Assembly: GCA_905250075.1 (NCBI GenBank)
Contig: CAJNOP010000368.1
Coordinates: 62,001 to 126,000 of the forward strand
DNA from: Rotaria sp. Silwood1
Lineage: Eukaryota > Rotifera > Eurotatoria > Philodinida > Philodinidae
DNA length: 64,000 nucleotides
Direction of reading: 5' to 3'
The stretch's first letter is position 1. Every line of letters begins with the position of its first letter. The notes under the pieces were generated by a model. That model ran no database searches, was not told where the DNA came from, and saw only the letters and a program-made list of their open reading frames with translations. The position numbers and the translations under genes were made by a program. Below are positions 27,226 to 39,679 of this stretch, piece after piece.

Positions 27226-28240
27226 CGTCATATATTTAAAAAAAAATTTTCTGAACACATTATCTTCATTAATAATAGGTGGATCGATAGTCTTCAGATA
27301 CCATGTTCCTTCATTTTTCAACCGATTGAGAGGACAAACAGAAATTTTAAAACTTTGAGCTAGCATCAGAATTATTTATTCTTTACAGACCTAAGTTCAA
27401 AATATGTTCGTGAATCGTAGGTTAGAAGTTATGAGTTAGTATTTGAAAGGTTTGAAAATAAAGTTTGAACGGTTTTAGTGTGGTAAAACCGTCTAGAGTC
27501 GAATAAAAATTTATTTTAAAATATCAAATGGAAGAGTAAACGTTTCTCTATAGAATAATATCCGGGCCCTTAAGTTTTTTGGGAAGCGTCTATCAACAAC
27601 GAGAGCTTTAGCAAGAGTTATAATGCCAATTTTACAATTTCTAGGTTCTAAGAGTTACAAAATTAACTCGATTATTTCTGAAGCATTGCTGTATGATCGT
27701 TGATTGTTAGTGCACTTTTTATGGCATAGTGTTACCCTTCATGCTGTGCAAAAAAGTTGTCAATAAAGCGTATACTACAGAAGACACCGTTGCTGAGAGG
27801 ACATTTAGTGTTTGCGCCCTGATCCAAAAAGCCATCAAAACTTGATGCAGATAAACACAAGGAAGTGAGCATAAGTGGGATGGATGTCTGTACAACAGAA
27901 GTACTAAAATGCCAAAAAACTGACTTAAGTTAGGAATCATGTCAGAAACGAAGACAAGCTGGGAGTCTATCACAAAATTCGGTTGCAGTTCATGATGTTT
28001 ATGACATAGATAAATAGCCGTTTTCTGTATGCGATTCTTGTCGAATGAGTGAACGAAAATAATGATCGCGGAAAGAATGCATCTGATAAAGATCATCGGA
28101 AAAAAATCGGTGATCTCATTTTTGGAGATGAGCATTACATTCATTTCTTTTCTCTTTCGATTGTGCAGAAAACAAGTAATCGAGTTTTTCACTTTTTCTC
28201 TTAGATGATAAAAACAAGTGTATGATCTCGAGAGATGTAG

Positions 28241-28287
28241 ACATGGGAGTGAGATGATTAAGTTGGTGAAGAGGACACCCACACCAG
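28241..28287. repeat. Telomere-like hairpin, copy 7
   Basis: ATGGGAGTGAGATG, the core TTGGTGAAGAGGA and CACCCACACCAG have the hairpin layout with a GAAGAG core. Confidence 0.5.
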
Positions 28288-28647
28288 TCTTGACAAGTAA
28301 TTCTTTAACTAACCTTCATATTCAAGATAGCTTTCGTTCTACAAAAGTCATACTATCTCTATCATATATAAATTTTCTGTGAACTTTAAGGAGTGTCTTT
28401 ATTTCTGCTTTAAATGACAACAAAAATAGAAAAATGTTCGGCAAAAAGAGAATCTTTGTGTCGATTATCAAGTTTATTTTCTTTACCTAGTGTGCGCCAT
28501 TCGAAAGAAAGACAATGAGATTCATCAGATTGTCAAAGGTCACATGACAAATGAATATTTCTCACTATAGTTCCATTCATCTACTCTACTCTCGTCGAAA
28601 AAAGAAAACGAGATTCATTCTATAATACTATATCGCATGAGAAATGA

Positions 28648-28711
28648 AGGGTGTGAGTACGGGTGTGGATGAAAAGATGAACTACACTCACACTATCACC
28701 CATTCACATCC
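28648..28711. repeat. Telomere-like hairpin, copy 8
   Basis: GGGTGTGAGTACGGGTGTGG, the core ATGAAAAGATGAA and CACTCACACTATCACCC/CATTCACATCC pair imperfectly. Confidence 0.65.
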
Positions 28712-31700
28712 TTGAAAACTTGTGCTACGTAGTTATTGACAGTCTCACTTCTATATACTAGATTCTAATGGCACAAACTTGATTCAACCAGATTTGAAGA
28801 AAAAATATGCAGCAATTTGTTTGTCTGCCATATAGTTTCAAAGATCCTTAGCTGTTCGTCAATAATTTTGTAATGATTTAACTTTCGACTAGCCCATTAT
28901 ATTTCGATCATTATAATAAAACTATGAGCTATGACTAGCGATAATCTAGAATACAATGCGACGATAAGTTTCTCGAAATATTTTCCGTAAATAAGGAGCT
29001 GATTGAATATGAAACGTTTGTCACATCAGTGATAGGTTGATAATAAACTCATCTAGCACGCGACTTTCTTAAGTCTAAAACAGGCAAGAATAATTAAAAT
29101 AATCACTGATGAAATGATGTTCCACATGTCATCTATTTATTTCTATGGTTAATGAAAAAAACCATCTGAAATTATTGTTGCAATAGCATTACAACTTTGG
29201 TCAGTTTAAAAAAAATCAGAAATGATCTAAATAAGCCATATATTACACGAGTATAGTTTTCATTATAAATTAAAACAATTGACTAGTCATGTAAAATCAA
29301 AGTTTGAAAATGATTTCATAAAAATTGAAATTCATATATGAAATCTTTACTAAATGTCTCAAACGCGTGCATAAATAAAGAGATGATGATATATTTTAGG
29401 AAATGTATACAATAAAAATTTTGACGTTCCCTATGTATTTTAGATATTCATATTTAGTTCGTTTATCAAATATTCAAATAATGTTTTATCGAAAGAAAAA
29501 AAAAGTCGTTTTGTTTTTATTAATGAATGTGAGTTTTTTTTTTGCAATGTTAAAATCAAGTTTCTAAATAAGATAATTAAATCGAATATCATACAAAAAA
29601 AGACGTATTGTTTTATTTTATATGAATATAATATTTAAATAAATTCCAATCATTATCTTACTTTTAGAAAATAATCTTTATAAACTACAAAGCAATAAAT
29701 TATACAGAATGTTTACAAAAAAAACATATTGAGCATATAATTAATTTATTGTCTTTGTAAAAAAAAAAAAGAATTGATTTTTTCCCTCTATTCTGAAAAA
29801 ATTCGAAAACCTTTGACAAAAAACATTATTATCATAATTAACAAGATCATTAACTATAGGTTACAAGCTAAATTTAACGAGAGAAAAAACAGTCAGGTAT
29901 CATTTATTTATGTGTACTAAAATGGTATGTACCTTGTCCGTGTAAATAACCTTGTCTATATGATTGAAAATCAATGATGCGCTACAGTTGTTTGTTTTAT
30001 ATCATAAATAAAAAGAAAAGCATCATTTAAATTAACTAATGACAAAATCTATGACATTGAAACATCTATCTCATTTGACGTTTTCAAGGTAACTATTTTT
30101 CTTTGTGCTAGATTTAAAATATTTTACCAAAATATGAAACAAAAATAGGAACATTTTTCGACCTATTTACAAAATTATATTATTCATTTATTCGATAAAT
30201 TAAATAACTAGTTAATGAAAAAAAATAGATTACATTTTATTTTATTTCGAAATATTTCTAATAATAATTAGCTTCAAATAATGAAGAGAATAACTTTGAC
30301 ATAAATAAATATATAGTATTTCGTTGTAATTACAGTTAGAATAAAGATAAATTCTCTTCGTTTGATTTCTATGTCGATTAGTTCATATTGTTTCTTTTTT
30401 CTAAAAGTCACATTCAAACACAATTAAATTATTAATTTTAATTTTGATATCATATTGAAATAAGATCTCATTTAATCATCATTATTTTGTAGAATTGACA
30501 TATATTTTCGAAGAAAATAGTAAGTTCAAGTTTTCCGGCTTTCCCTTCATTCCTCAAGCAACTTGGGACAATCGACATCAGATTCATTGCTAAGAGTTGC
30601 TGAGCAACGAAAAACAGCCTTGAACAATTTGACTTAAAGTGTTCTAGAATATTGTAGTGTTTGAGTTTTGCATATATAAATGATCGGTTATCTTGGAAAC
30701 GAATTACGGGCTATCAAAGGTTTTTTTACTTGATATTTTTTTTTTGTATTAATTTAATGAGACTAAGAAACAAACGTAAGATTCAAATTTCAGCCGCAAA
30801 AAGCTGTGCTAACAATCTTTTGTTAAATCGAAAAAAATTTATTTTTCAATATGCTCATCATGTTTCTTTTTTTTATTGAAATTTTTCAGTAGTGTGTTCT
30901 CAAAGAATTTTTCTCAAAAGAGAAACAAATGTACGCATAAAATAATTAGTTCGTATTCGAATTATTTTGTTTGAGTCTAGAATAAAAATACAAACATCTA
31001 ATTAAGTATGTATCTATTTTATCTGACAGAGCAATCTCACTACTTTATGTTTTATTTATGCATAAAAAATCAAATATATTTGACATGTTCGAATCTTCAT
31101 GTTAGTATAAGTTAGAAATCAATCTTTTTATTATTCAAACTTGTTAGAAGATAAATGTGCTCGTTAAAACTTCACTCAGACCAATGAATCTCATTATAAA
31201 AAAAAAACACAGTGTTCTTGCTATTAACGTCTTTTTCTACCTTGCCATGTTAACATTAAAAATACATTAGAATATATTGAATATCGAAAACATAATCTAA
31301 TATTTATCTTTGACATATTATCTTTATATAATAGGAATGCAAAACAAGAGAGAAAAGTATTTTTAATGTCTGACCCTTGTATAAATCATTGTTTTTATCG
31401 ATATTTGTAAGTAAGACTAACATTCTATAAAATAAGAATATTAATATTGATAATCGAATGTAAATTATTTCTGAATAAAAATGTTTAAAGCAACAAATTC
31501 AATTTAAGTTGAAATAAAGATTTTTCAAGATTGACTAAGTAAAATTTCGAAAAACTGAATAAAAAATTTATTTAAAATACAAAAGCATTGACTATATTCA
31601 AGAAAAATTAATTTTTTTTATTATGAATTATTTAGCAGAATTTCTTTTTGTTGAAAAAGATTCAAATAATTTGTATTTGTTCACATAGTTAAAATATATT

Positions 31701-31751
31701 TTAAATTTAATTTTAGTTAATTAAAATAAACAAATAATTTTTTTTTTTAAA

Positions 31752-34700
31752 ATGCATACAAATCGACGACGAAAAAATGAAAATAAACAAAATGGAAATG
31801 CTGATAGAATGGGTACAAATGTTTATTCATCAAAAGATAATCAAAGTATGCATAAATCATTAAATGGAGAATTTATTCTTTATCAAATATTACTTGAACA
31901 AATTTCCGATAAAAAACAAGCATTAAAATTTAATGAAAATAATCTTGTAGAATATTTTCAACCTGATGATACAAATGATATACAAGTAATGAAAGAATTT
32001 AATGAAGAATATAAATCAGAAAAAGCAATTTATTGGTATACAAGAGAAACTTGTATTTATAAAATTTTAAATAAAGCATTAAGAACACAAGATATTGATG
32101 ATATTATACCATTTGGATCATTTATTAGAGATTTAAATAAACAATTACGTAAAGAACATAAATTATTTATAAATCAACAAAATACATCAAATATAAAAGT
32201 TTATCGAGGACAATTTATTAGTAAAGATGAAGTTAATCGTCTTAAATCTAGTCAACAAGGATTGATTTCAATGAATTCATTTTTATCAACAAGTACAAAT
32301 AGAAATAAAGCTTTAGAATTTGCAACAAGTCGATCACCACCTAATGATGAATTAACATCAATATTATTAGAAATAGATGTTAATTTGAATTATTTAAGTA
32401 AACCATATGCTGATATAAAACGTCTTAGTGCTTTTCCAGAAGAAGAAGAAATTCTTTTTATGGTGGGTTCAGTTTTTCGTATTGATGATATATCTCGTGA
32501 TGATAAAATAAATCTTTGGATAGCTAAATTAACATTATGTTCATTAGATGATCCAGATATAAAAGATTTTTCATCATCATTAAAACAAGAATTAAATGAT
32601 CAAAATGAATTCGTTGCAATTGGAAACTATTTCGTTCATATGCTTAAATATGATCTTGCTCAAGAACATTTTCAAAAAGTTTTAGATCAAAATTTAGTCA
32701 AAGAAGATATTGACTTTGCTTATTGTTATTATGGACTTGCTCAAGTTAATTGTAAAAATGAGGATTATAATTTAGCTATATCAAATATTCATAAAGCATT
32801 AGAATATTTATTAAATAATTCATCACTTGATAATCATTCACTTCTATCATTATGTTATAATGATTTAGGTTCAATCTATGCTAATCAATCGAATTATGTA
32901 GTTGCTTTACAATTTTTTGATAAAGCTTTATCAAAAAATGATAATAATAAAAATTTATCAAAAATTTATATTGCTTTATCAGATGTTCATTTTAAAATGA
33001 CAAATTATCATATGGCATTAGAATATTTAAAAAAATCTCTTGATTATCAATCAGAAACTGAATATTCAATAATTGCAAATACATATATCAATATGGGTAA
33101 GATTTATGTTGCAATCAATGAATCTGAAAAAGGCTCAAAAATATTTGATAAAGCAATTGAATATCAATTAAAAGAACTTCCAGATACTCATCCAGATGTT
33201 GCTTATACTTATAATGCAATTGGATTAATGTTTTTCGATAAAAATGATCACGAAAAAGCTTTAGAATATGTTGAAAAAGCTCATCAATTACAATTAGAAT
33301 CAATACCAAATAATCATCCTGATTTTGCAGATACTTATAGAAATTTTGCTAATATATATAAGAAAAAAGGAGATTTAGACAAAGCTTTATTTTATTATGA
33401 AAAAGTATTAGAAAATCAATTAAAAACATTATTGTTGAGTAATCCATCCGTAGTTGATACTTATCGATCAATTGGAAATATCCATCGAGAAAAACAAAAT
33501 GATGATCAAGCATCAATTTATTTTCATAAAATACTTGATAGTCAATTAGAAAGAACGAAATTAGGTGATACATCAATCAGCAACGCTTATCAAAATCTTG
33601 GAGATTTTTTTTTAGAAAAACTCAATTTAGATGATGCTTTACATTTTTATCTTGAATTACTTAATAATGAATTAATAACAAAATTATCTGAAGATTTCTC
33701 ATTAACTCATGTTTATAAAACTATTGCAAATATTTATTATAAAAAACGTGTTTTAGATCAATCATTAATTTATTATAATCGTTTACTTGATTGTTATTTG
33801 CAAAAAGAACCACTTGATCAATCCACTATTGATGAAATTTATACTTTTATCGGACAAGTTTATTTAAAAAAACGTCATTTTGATCAAACATTAGTATTTT
33901 ACCAAAAACAAAACAATAATCAACCATTACATGACAAATCAACCGATAAACATAAAATTATTGATAATATTTTTTTTGAAAAACGTCATTTGGAACAATC
34001 TTTTCATTATTTTAAAAAACATCTTCATAAACAACTTAAAACACATTCAGAAAAAGATCCACTATTAGTTGATACATATAATATTTTAGCAAATATTTCT
34101 TTTGAAAAAGATAATTTCGATGAAGCATTAAAATATTTTCTTCTCTTATTAAATAATGAATTAGAACGAAAACAAATTCATGATTCATCATTACAAAATA
34201 TATTTAAAGCTATTGCAACTATTTATTTTGAACAAGAAAATTATAATCAATCATTGATTTATTATCATAAATTAATTGACTGTCAATTACAAAAAAAACC
34301 AAATAAACATTCATCAATAGATGACACTTATACTATGATTGGAAAGATTTATTTAAAAAAAAAATATTTTCATCTACATTCAAATGACAGTAAGAAATTA
34401 ATGAAAAACAAATTTAACAAAAACTTACCCATGAAAGTATCAAAAACGACAACCCAATCACATACAGACAATTTTCTACTTGAAAAACGTCATTTAGATC
34501 AAGCATTATTTTATTTCCAAAATTTAATTACTAAACAAATTAATAATCAATCATTAGATGATATTTATACTATTCTTGGTAATATTTGTTTGGAAAAGCA
34601 AGATTTTAATCAAGCATTGTCTTTTTTTCAAACCTTACTTAATAAACAACTTCAACAAAATAGTTTCGGAGATGCATCATTAGTTAATACATATTTAATT

Positions 34701-34850
34701 ATAGGCAATATTTATGCCCAAATATCTAATTTTAATCAAGCATTACAACATTACAGACAAGGATTATCTATTTGTCGACGTTTACCGACAGTAGATCAAT
34801 CTATAGGCTATGAGATTAAATCTCGAATACGAGATTTACCAGTTTCATAA
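31752..34850 (+). CDS. ADP-ribosyltransferase (R-S-E class) fused to a TPR array
   Basis: A single uninterrupted frame of 1032 aa starts at ATG 31752 after a T-rich run. Residues ~90-265 form an NAD:protein ADP-ribosyltransferase of the arginine-specific (R-S-E) class. R152 lies in VYRGQ, the Ser-Thr-Ser strand is S179-T180-S181 in FLSTST, and the catalytic loop is FPEEEEILF with E231-x-E233. Residues ~285-1010 hold about fifteen ~42-aa tetratricopeptide repeats of the kinesin-light-chain type (AL.YFxKAL, YxNLGxIY patterns), in which later units are diverged. The family moves ADP-ribose from NAD to arginine on target proteins; the TPRs probably select the target. No signal peptide or membrane segment is visible, so it should be cytosolic. 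ART-TPR fusions are abundant in bdelloid rotifers. Target and pathway are unknown. The coding sequence is as AT-rich as its flanks. Confidence 0.92.
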   Translation: MHTNRRRKNENKQNGNADRMGTNVYSSKDNQSMHKSLNGEFILYQILLEQISDKKQALKFNENNLVEYFQPDDTNDIQVMKEFNEEYKSEKAIYWYTRETCIYKILNKALRTQDIDDIIPFGSFIRDLNKQLRKEHKLFINQQNTSNIKVYRGQFISKDEVNRLKSSQQGLISMNSFLSTSTNRNKALEFATSRSPPNDELTSILLEIDVNLNYLSKPYADIKRLSAFPEEEEILFMVGSVFRIDDISRDDKINLWIAKLTLCSLDDPDIKDFSSSLKQELNDQNEFVAIGNYFVHMLKYDLAQEHFQKVLDQNLVKEDIDFAYCYYGLAQVNCKNEDYNLAISNIHKALEYLLNNSSLDNHSLLSLCYNDLGSIYANQSNYVVALQFFDKALSKNDNNKNLSKIYIALSDVHFKMTNYHMALEYLKKSLDYQSETEYSIIANTYINMGKIYVAINESEKGSKIFDKAIEYQLKELPDTHPDVAYTYNAIGLMFFDKNDHEKALEYVEKAHQLQLESIPNNHPDFADTYRNFANIYKKKGDLDKALFYYEKVLENQLKTLLLSNPSVVDTYRSIGNIHREKQNDDQASIYFHKILDSQLERTKLGDTSISNAYQNLGDFFLEKLNLDDALHFYLELLNNELITKLSEDFSLTHVYKTIANIYYKKRVLDQSLIYYNRLLDCYLQKEPLDQSTIDEIYTFIGQVYLKKRHFDQTLVFYQKQNNNQPLHDKSTDKHKIIDNIFFEKRHLEQSFHYFKKHLHKQLKTHSEKDPLLVDTYNILANISFEKDNFDEALKYFLLLLNNELERKQIHDSSLQNIFKAIATIYFEQENYNQSLIYYHKLIDCQLQKKPNKHSSIDDTYTMIGKIYLKKKYFHLHSNDSKKLMKNKFNKNLPMKVSKTTTQSHTDNFLLEKRHLDQALFYFQNLITKQINNQSLDDIYTILGNICLEKQDFNQALSFFQTLLNKQLQQNSFGDASLVNTYLIIGNIYAQISNFNQALQHYRQGLSICRRLPTVDQSIGYEIKSRIRDLPVS

Positions 34851-35999
34851 ATTTAAAACTTCCTATATAGATTTATAATGTAACACTATGAACAATATTT
34901 AATCTATACATTCTTTCTACTAATATATTCAATTAGATAGATTTCAAACTAATACTGAACCTTTATGCATGTCTTTTATTTAAGATTTGTCAAAAGTATC
35001 ATTTTTTTTGTTCTATTTTTTGTACGGCCTATTTTATTTAGTTGATTAAAAAAAAATAAAGAGCAAAATAAGAACCAATATCATAACGTACAACTTGTTT
35101 CACCCCTTCGTGTACCCGAACTAGTACACGACCTGGTCATATCAGCTAATGGAAGAAATACCAATCAATGTCGAAATCGATATTGACTAATGCACATGGG
35201 ACGAAACTCATCTTCATAGTCTGAAATTTGCTACATGTAAAATGCATCAACAATAGAGATTTTTTATACTATTAAATTGTTCTGACGAACTCAATATGAA
35301 TGTACTGTGATGGCGTCATCATCTGCTTGAAACACACTTCGTGAAAATAAAACCTGTAGGTAAATATGTCTTCTCATTTAATGTAGTTCAGTAATATGTT
35401 TTTCCTGACGATTCTACTCAAACTAGAGAGTGTAGGAGTCGGTATGTGGGTCTGAGTGTTAGTAAAGAAGAAACCCACATCGACAATACTTAGAGATGAA
35501 CTTTTTTGCGGATGTAATATAAACGTTGCCTGAAATTTTGACGCGAGTGGCTCATCAAAATTCAACTTAATAAGATAATAATACTCAAAACAAAATCGTC
35601 CAAAAATGTTGTCTAGGATTGTATATCGAAAAATACCACTTCCAACGTCCAAAGTTTCGATAGTCACACCAGCTCTGTTAGGCATGCATTTATTTGTTTT
35701 TATTAGTTTTGAAGGATCATATGGTCATGAAGAAAAAAATATGTTGAAGCTATTCAAAAATTAATTAAGAGTTAAATAAATATATTGAAAAGAGAAATAT
35801 CAGTGTACAAATATTACTAAAAGGATAGATTAGTTCTCATTGTAGATAGTCACAATGATTGGCCAGAAGACTTGCAAAGATATTCCCCCTCCCCCAATAA
35901 TAATAGAGATACCACTTTTTCAGAAAAAAGCTCTGGTGTTCGTTGAATACCGATCTATACAATATAAAATAGTAACTCGATGTTTACTGCATTCTTCAA
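34851..35999. other. Spacer 3' of the ART-TPR gene
   Basis: An AATAAA at 35055-35060 may serve the ART-TPR transcript. The 103 aa minus frame at 35374-35685 (starting MPNRAG) runs into a telomere-like hairpin; its first ~68 codons have some coding character but no family or splice partner, so it is not called. Confidence 0.4.
35429..35480. repeat. Telomere-like hairpin, copy 9
   Basis: GTAGGAGTCGGTATGTGGGT, the core GTAAAGAAGAA and ACCCACATCGAC show a diverged G-rich/C-rich pairing. Confidence 0.5.
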
Positions 36000-36239
36000 T
36001 TATTTTCTTTTTTTTTGAACTTCGATGAAGCTTTGAGTAGCATTTGCTTCCATGAAACTTTTGGAATAACTATGTTCAGTATATAATTGTACACCGTTGT
36101 TATTGACAAGCGTTGCATCTTCTTCGTCTATCGATGTTATAGTTTGAGATGAGACTAGATGTGATGGTGAGTGGTCGCAACCATCGTCAAAATCATCACT
36201 GATATCATGTCTTGGATTGAGATACAAATGTTCTGAATT
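36000..36239 (-). CDS. Possible last exon of an unidentified minus-strand gene
   Basis: After a good acceptor (CTTGCAG) an 80-codon frame begins NSEHLYLNPRHDISDDFDDG and ends in KKRK and a stop. It is acidic and polar, like a disordered tail. A possible upstream exon ends at 36299 before GTAAGTGTC in the matching phase and reads LIRTRLCKCSVE then a TGA, so the upstream part may be broken. I do not recognise the protein. It may belong with the decayed element-type gene just upstream (36494-37560), but nothing in the sequence links them. Confidence 0.3.
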   Translation of the reverse strand, partial: NSEHLYLNPRHDISDDFDDGCDHSPSHLVSSQTITSIDEEDATLVNNNGVQLYTEHSYSKSFMEANATQSFIEVQKKRK

Positions 36240-36493
36240 CTGCAAGCGAGAAAATTGATTAATACATGCTTAATGTTCACTAAACAAAAGACACTTACTA
36301 CAGTAATATTTCTATTTAGACATCATTCGACTGAACATTTGCAAAGACGAGTGCGAATGAGATCTTTTTTATGCGCGAGCAACGCTGTGAATTGTTTGTG
36401 CATATACCCTATGACGACACATGAGTATCATGTAACAGATGATTAATAGACATCAATGTTACTTGAATTTTCTTTTGTCTGGTTTCATACCCT

Positions 36494-37560
36494 TTAGAAG
36501 ACTCGATATGACTCATACCAAACCTGAACTTGACGAGTAACTCGATGACAATGATAATAAAAAGCATTGCTTGTTGGTAGAAGACTAAAAGTGGTGAATA
36601 ATGATTGCTTGCTTTTAAATGCTAATGTGACTATTCTAGCAACAGGGTATCGTACAATAATGAATGACAATCGGTTAATAATCGTTCGGCTATAACGATA
36701 CAAGAAATCTTGAATGAATATATGTGTTTTTTTTTTGATAAATCGATACTGACATTTCATGCTGTTTGTAGTGGTATTCCGATGTAATCATGAAGCTCAT
36801 CTTTTTTGAATTTTAAAAACTATGCTAAAAGGCTAACAGTGCAGTTCCTTCTGGACTCAAATGTGAAACTCAGATATATTCTTTTGTGCCATCAAAATAA
36901 CATCAAACATATGAAGTGATCAATCTCTGGTTGACTATGATTGTTTTACAAGATTCATTGATCACCAGAAGCAAAGTCTACATTATTCATTTCTACATGT
37001 CGAACAGAACTTTTTATGAGCAACTATATTTTTAATCATTCTGAGAAACAAAATCTTTCTAGCTACTCTTTTTTGAAATTGAATAATTTAAATCACTTAC
37101 TAGATAATGGTTAAGGCATCATTTGAACCAAATTTGAACAATGGTGACAGTTGGTGAGAAAAGTTCGACAGACATTTGATTCTCAGACATTTTTTATAAA
37201 TGAAGCAGTGCCACGGCCTGACAAAGGTCGCTATGTAATTATTCCTTCAATGCCAGTGTCATCTGACGAACGTTGACATACTTGTCTAATTTAGCTCGAG
37301 TGTTGAACGACTAATGATAAACCATAGGATGTTGTTAAGAATACAATGTCTGTATCACTTGTTTGTAACACGATGGATCTTATGTTTTCGAATGATATTG
37401 CTTATGCATGTAATACTATGCGAGTATCAGTTTCAACATGATTACACACTACTAAGTAATCTTCGTGTGCATCATTATCTTTTCTTAACGTAATCGATAT
37501 CTCGACACGAGCAGCTACAATAGCATGATTTTTGTGTACTAATTAATTGTATTCTGAATC
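36494..37560 (-). pseudogene. Remnant of an animal element-type protein (HEEADTR-like)
   Basis: Two blocks on the minus strand match, from memory, a widespread uncharacterised animal protein family found in repetitive, transposon-like contexts. At about 37330-37470 it reads YLVVCNHVETDTRIVLHA, a stop, then IVLQTSDTDIVFL; the family has NHEEADTRI.LHA followed by a hydrophobic strand with a DTDV core. At 36494-36610 it reads SLLPTSNAFYYHCHRVTRQV then QVWYES, like the family's LPPT..A...H..RA..Q...W segment. The order of blocks is right, but stops (a TAA inside block 1 and others between blocks) and missing middle sequence mark a dead copy. The molecular function of the family is not known to me. 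Confidence 0.5.
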
Positions 37561-39362
37561 AAGACTATTGTCACATTTCAGATTATATAATGCTGTAACT
37601 TTGCTGTTTTCAGAATGAGGAATAGAAGATTTGATTGTTTTATTCTCAGATGAGTCGAATATAATGTCGATGTGGTCATATCGGTGACGAACATTCGGAA
37701 TTATCTTAGAATATGAATATTTTAAGTTATGGATTTTAGTTATCATTAAAATAGATGATATAATCAGCAAGATAAAATATAATAAAATCAGTTTTTTGAA
37801 TGAATGATTGACGAATGTATTGAACTATCTGTAAACTACGTAAATGATTAGTTATCAAATAAACAGCTTCTTTCATAAATTTTAAGATCGGTAAATAAAA
37901 TAAATCAACAGTCAGTTAAGTCAAAGAGTAAATATAGAAATCGAAATGTGCTATAGTGTGATTGACTTGTGCTTTCTTTCCTTTCGTTTTTCACTCTATT
38001 TTTACACACAGCTGATAACTATGACATAGTACACATGTCATATTTATTTGGATTTTTTCATTTCTTTCCATCACATACGTTTGGTCTTTTTCCTTCTTTC
38101 TCTATCCGTTATCTTCTCATATGTATTGGATCTCATGAGATGTATCCCACCATCCAATGGATACTACCTAACGATGTGCGATCTCCTGCCCTATATATAG
38201 TCTGTAATGTTTGTCACGAAATATAAAAGGATGTGGGTGAGGGTGTGAATATTGTGATGGCGAAGACTCACACCAATTCACATCCACCCTCGATTTTGAC
38301 TTGATTATTTCATGTGTCTTCAGCTAAATGAATTATAGGTAAAGTAGAAATATTAATGATATTATGAAAGAAATATATAGTTGGTTTTTCGATCGAAACG
38401 ATTTTGGTTCATGAACTTTACTAGAAGTCATAAAAAGCCTAGTACGAAAGTCCAGATCCGATTTTCCCACTCACTTGTCACAAATTTTCTGTTCTTTTCG
38501 ATGAGAAACGCCTCGGAGCCACCAAACAAATTTAGAAACATTCAAGGTTCATCAGTTTTTCTACCGAATGCAGTAATTTTTCTTCATCTTTCCTATTGGC
38601 TTCAGAGTCCTAAATGATTAATATGGCTATCTTTTTTTTTCTAAAATCGTTTAAACTAAAAATAGTTTGCTCATGTATCAATCTTATGTTAACAGAGAAA
38701 AACAAAACGAGTTGTATGCTAACACAATTGAAAGAAATAAACAATAGACTTGTTTTATAATTTGCTAACTTTGTATGGAATATCATCGTCAGTTCGTTCA
38801 TATGTATCATAACAAACTGTGAGTAAAGAAAATGTAATAACTAAAATAAAAACATACATCCAATAATCATATGCGAGCTTCAAACGTCGAGTTTAATACA
38901 TATTAATTAATAATTGCACCAGTAGTTGCGATATACTATCGCATACCTATAACAATATTCATTCCAATTACTAGGCACATTTTTTTTCTCGTCTGTCTTT
39001 AACTGTCGAAGTTTTTTTCTCTCGAATAAATGTTTCTTATTCTCTCTTCGCTTAGTAAAGCGGTTCTTTTCAGAGAAAAATAAAATATGCTATTAATTCC
39101 AGCAAAAAATCTATGCGCTAAAGATCCGAAAAATGGATGCTGTGATTACATGTAATGGCAGTTGTCAACAACCATTTTGTGACAAACATATTACTTAAGT
39201 CCTCTCCCCTCAAAAATCGATCTCAGCCTAGGAACGTTCAAATGGCACGAAATTTTCAGGATATGTCGGGACTGTTGTGGAAAAGCTATCGTAAAATTTT
39301 TAGCCCTATACCATGGTGTTTGAACGAGATACTGACCAAACAAGGGTAAAAAATAACTCATT
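37561..39362. other. Spacer with no supported gene
   Basis: The minus frame at 37543-37770 (75 aa) directly upstream of the element-type remnant could be part of it but shows no recognisable motif. The rest contains one telomere-like hairpin (38229) and nothing else supportable. Confidence 0.35.
38229..38292. repeat. Telomere-like hairpin, copy 10
   Basis: GGATGTGGGTGAGGGTGTGA, the core GATGGCGAAGAC and TCACACCAATTCACATCC then ACCCTCG form a good imperfect hairpin. Confidence 0.7.
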
Positions 39363-39679
39363 TGGCAAACCAAATTTCTCAGTCCAGATTCGTGTAATGT
39401 GTTAGAATTTTTTTTGTTTGAAAGAGCATGTCAGGATGCAATGCAGTACAGAGCCCATTTTTTTAAATATTTACTTTTTTAGGGAAAAAAGGGGCCGAAA
39501 GTTCAATGACTCAAAATACCCTTAAAAATGGATGTCGAGTTACATAAGTGTCTATATATAATAATAATAAGCTTAATTTAAAAAAATGCGCTCTATACTG
39601 CACTGCATCTTGACGCGCTCTTTCAAACAAAAAAGAAAAATACATCGAATGAATATCGACAGAGAAATTTGGTTTGCGC
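39363..39679. mobile_element. Short foldback element
   Basis: The arms at 39363-39466 and about 39585-39679 are reverse complements. Both carry CAAACCAAATTTCTC, TTTGTTTGAAAGAGC, a TCA(G/A)GATGCA(A/G)TGCAGTA block and an A/T-rich inner end. The loop is ~120 bp. No coding sequence or clear target duplication is visible, so it is a non-autonomous element of unknown superfamily. Confidence 0.65.

Larger units (their letters stand above)
27226..31751. other. Gene desert upstream of the ART-TPR gene
   Basis: About 4.5 kb with no supported gene. From about 29000 it becomes strongly AT-rich. The 187 aa minus frame at 27719-28282 opens with GTG inside a telomere-like hairpin; it has hydrophobic stretches but no recognised family and is not called. 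A splice-acceptor-like TTTTAG at about 31710-31715, shortly before the ART-TPR ATG, could end a 5' UTR intron. Confidence 0.4.

Noticed and set aside
27719-28282. 187-aa minus-strand frame with hydrophobic stretches, possible receptor-like protein
   Set aside because: It opens with GTG inside a telomere-like hairpin, has no recognised family motif and no splice or transcript support.
35374-35685. 103-aa minus-strand frame starting MPNRAG
   Set aside because: Its C-terminal third is a telomere-like hairpin and the remainder lacks splice partners or a family match.
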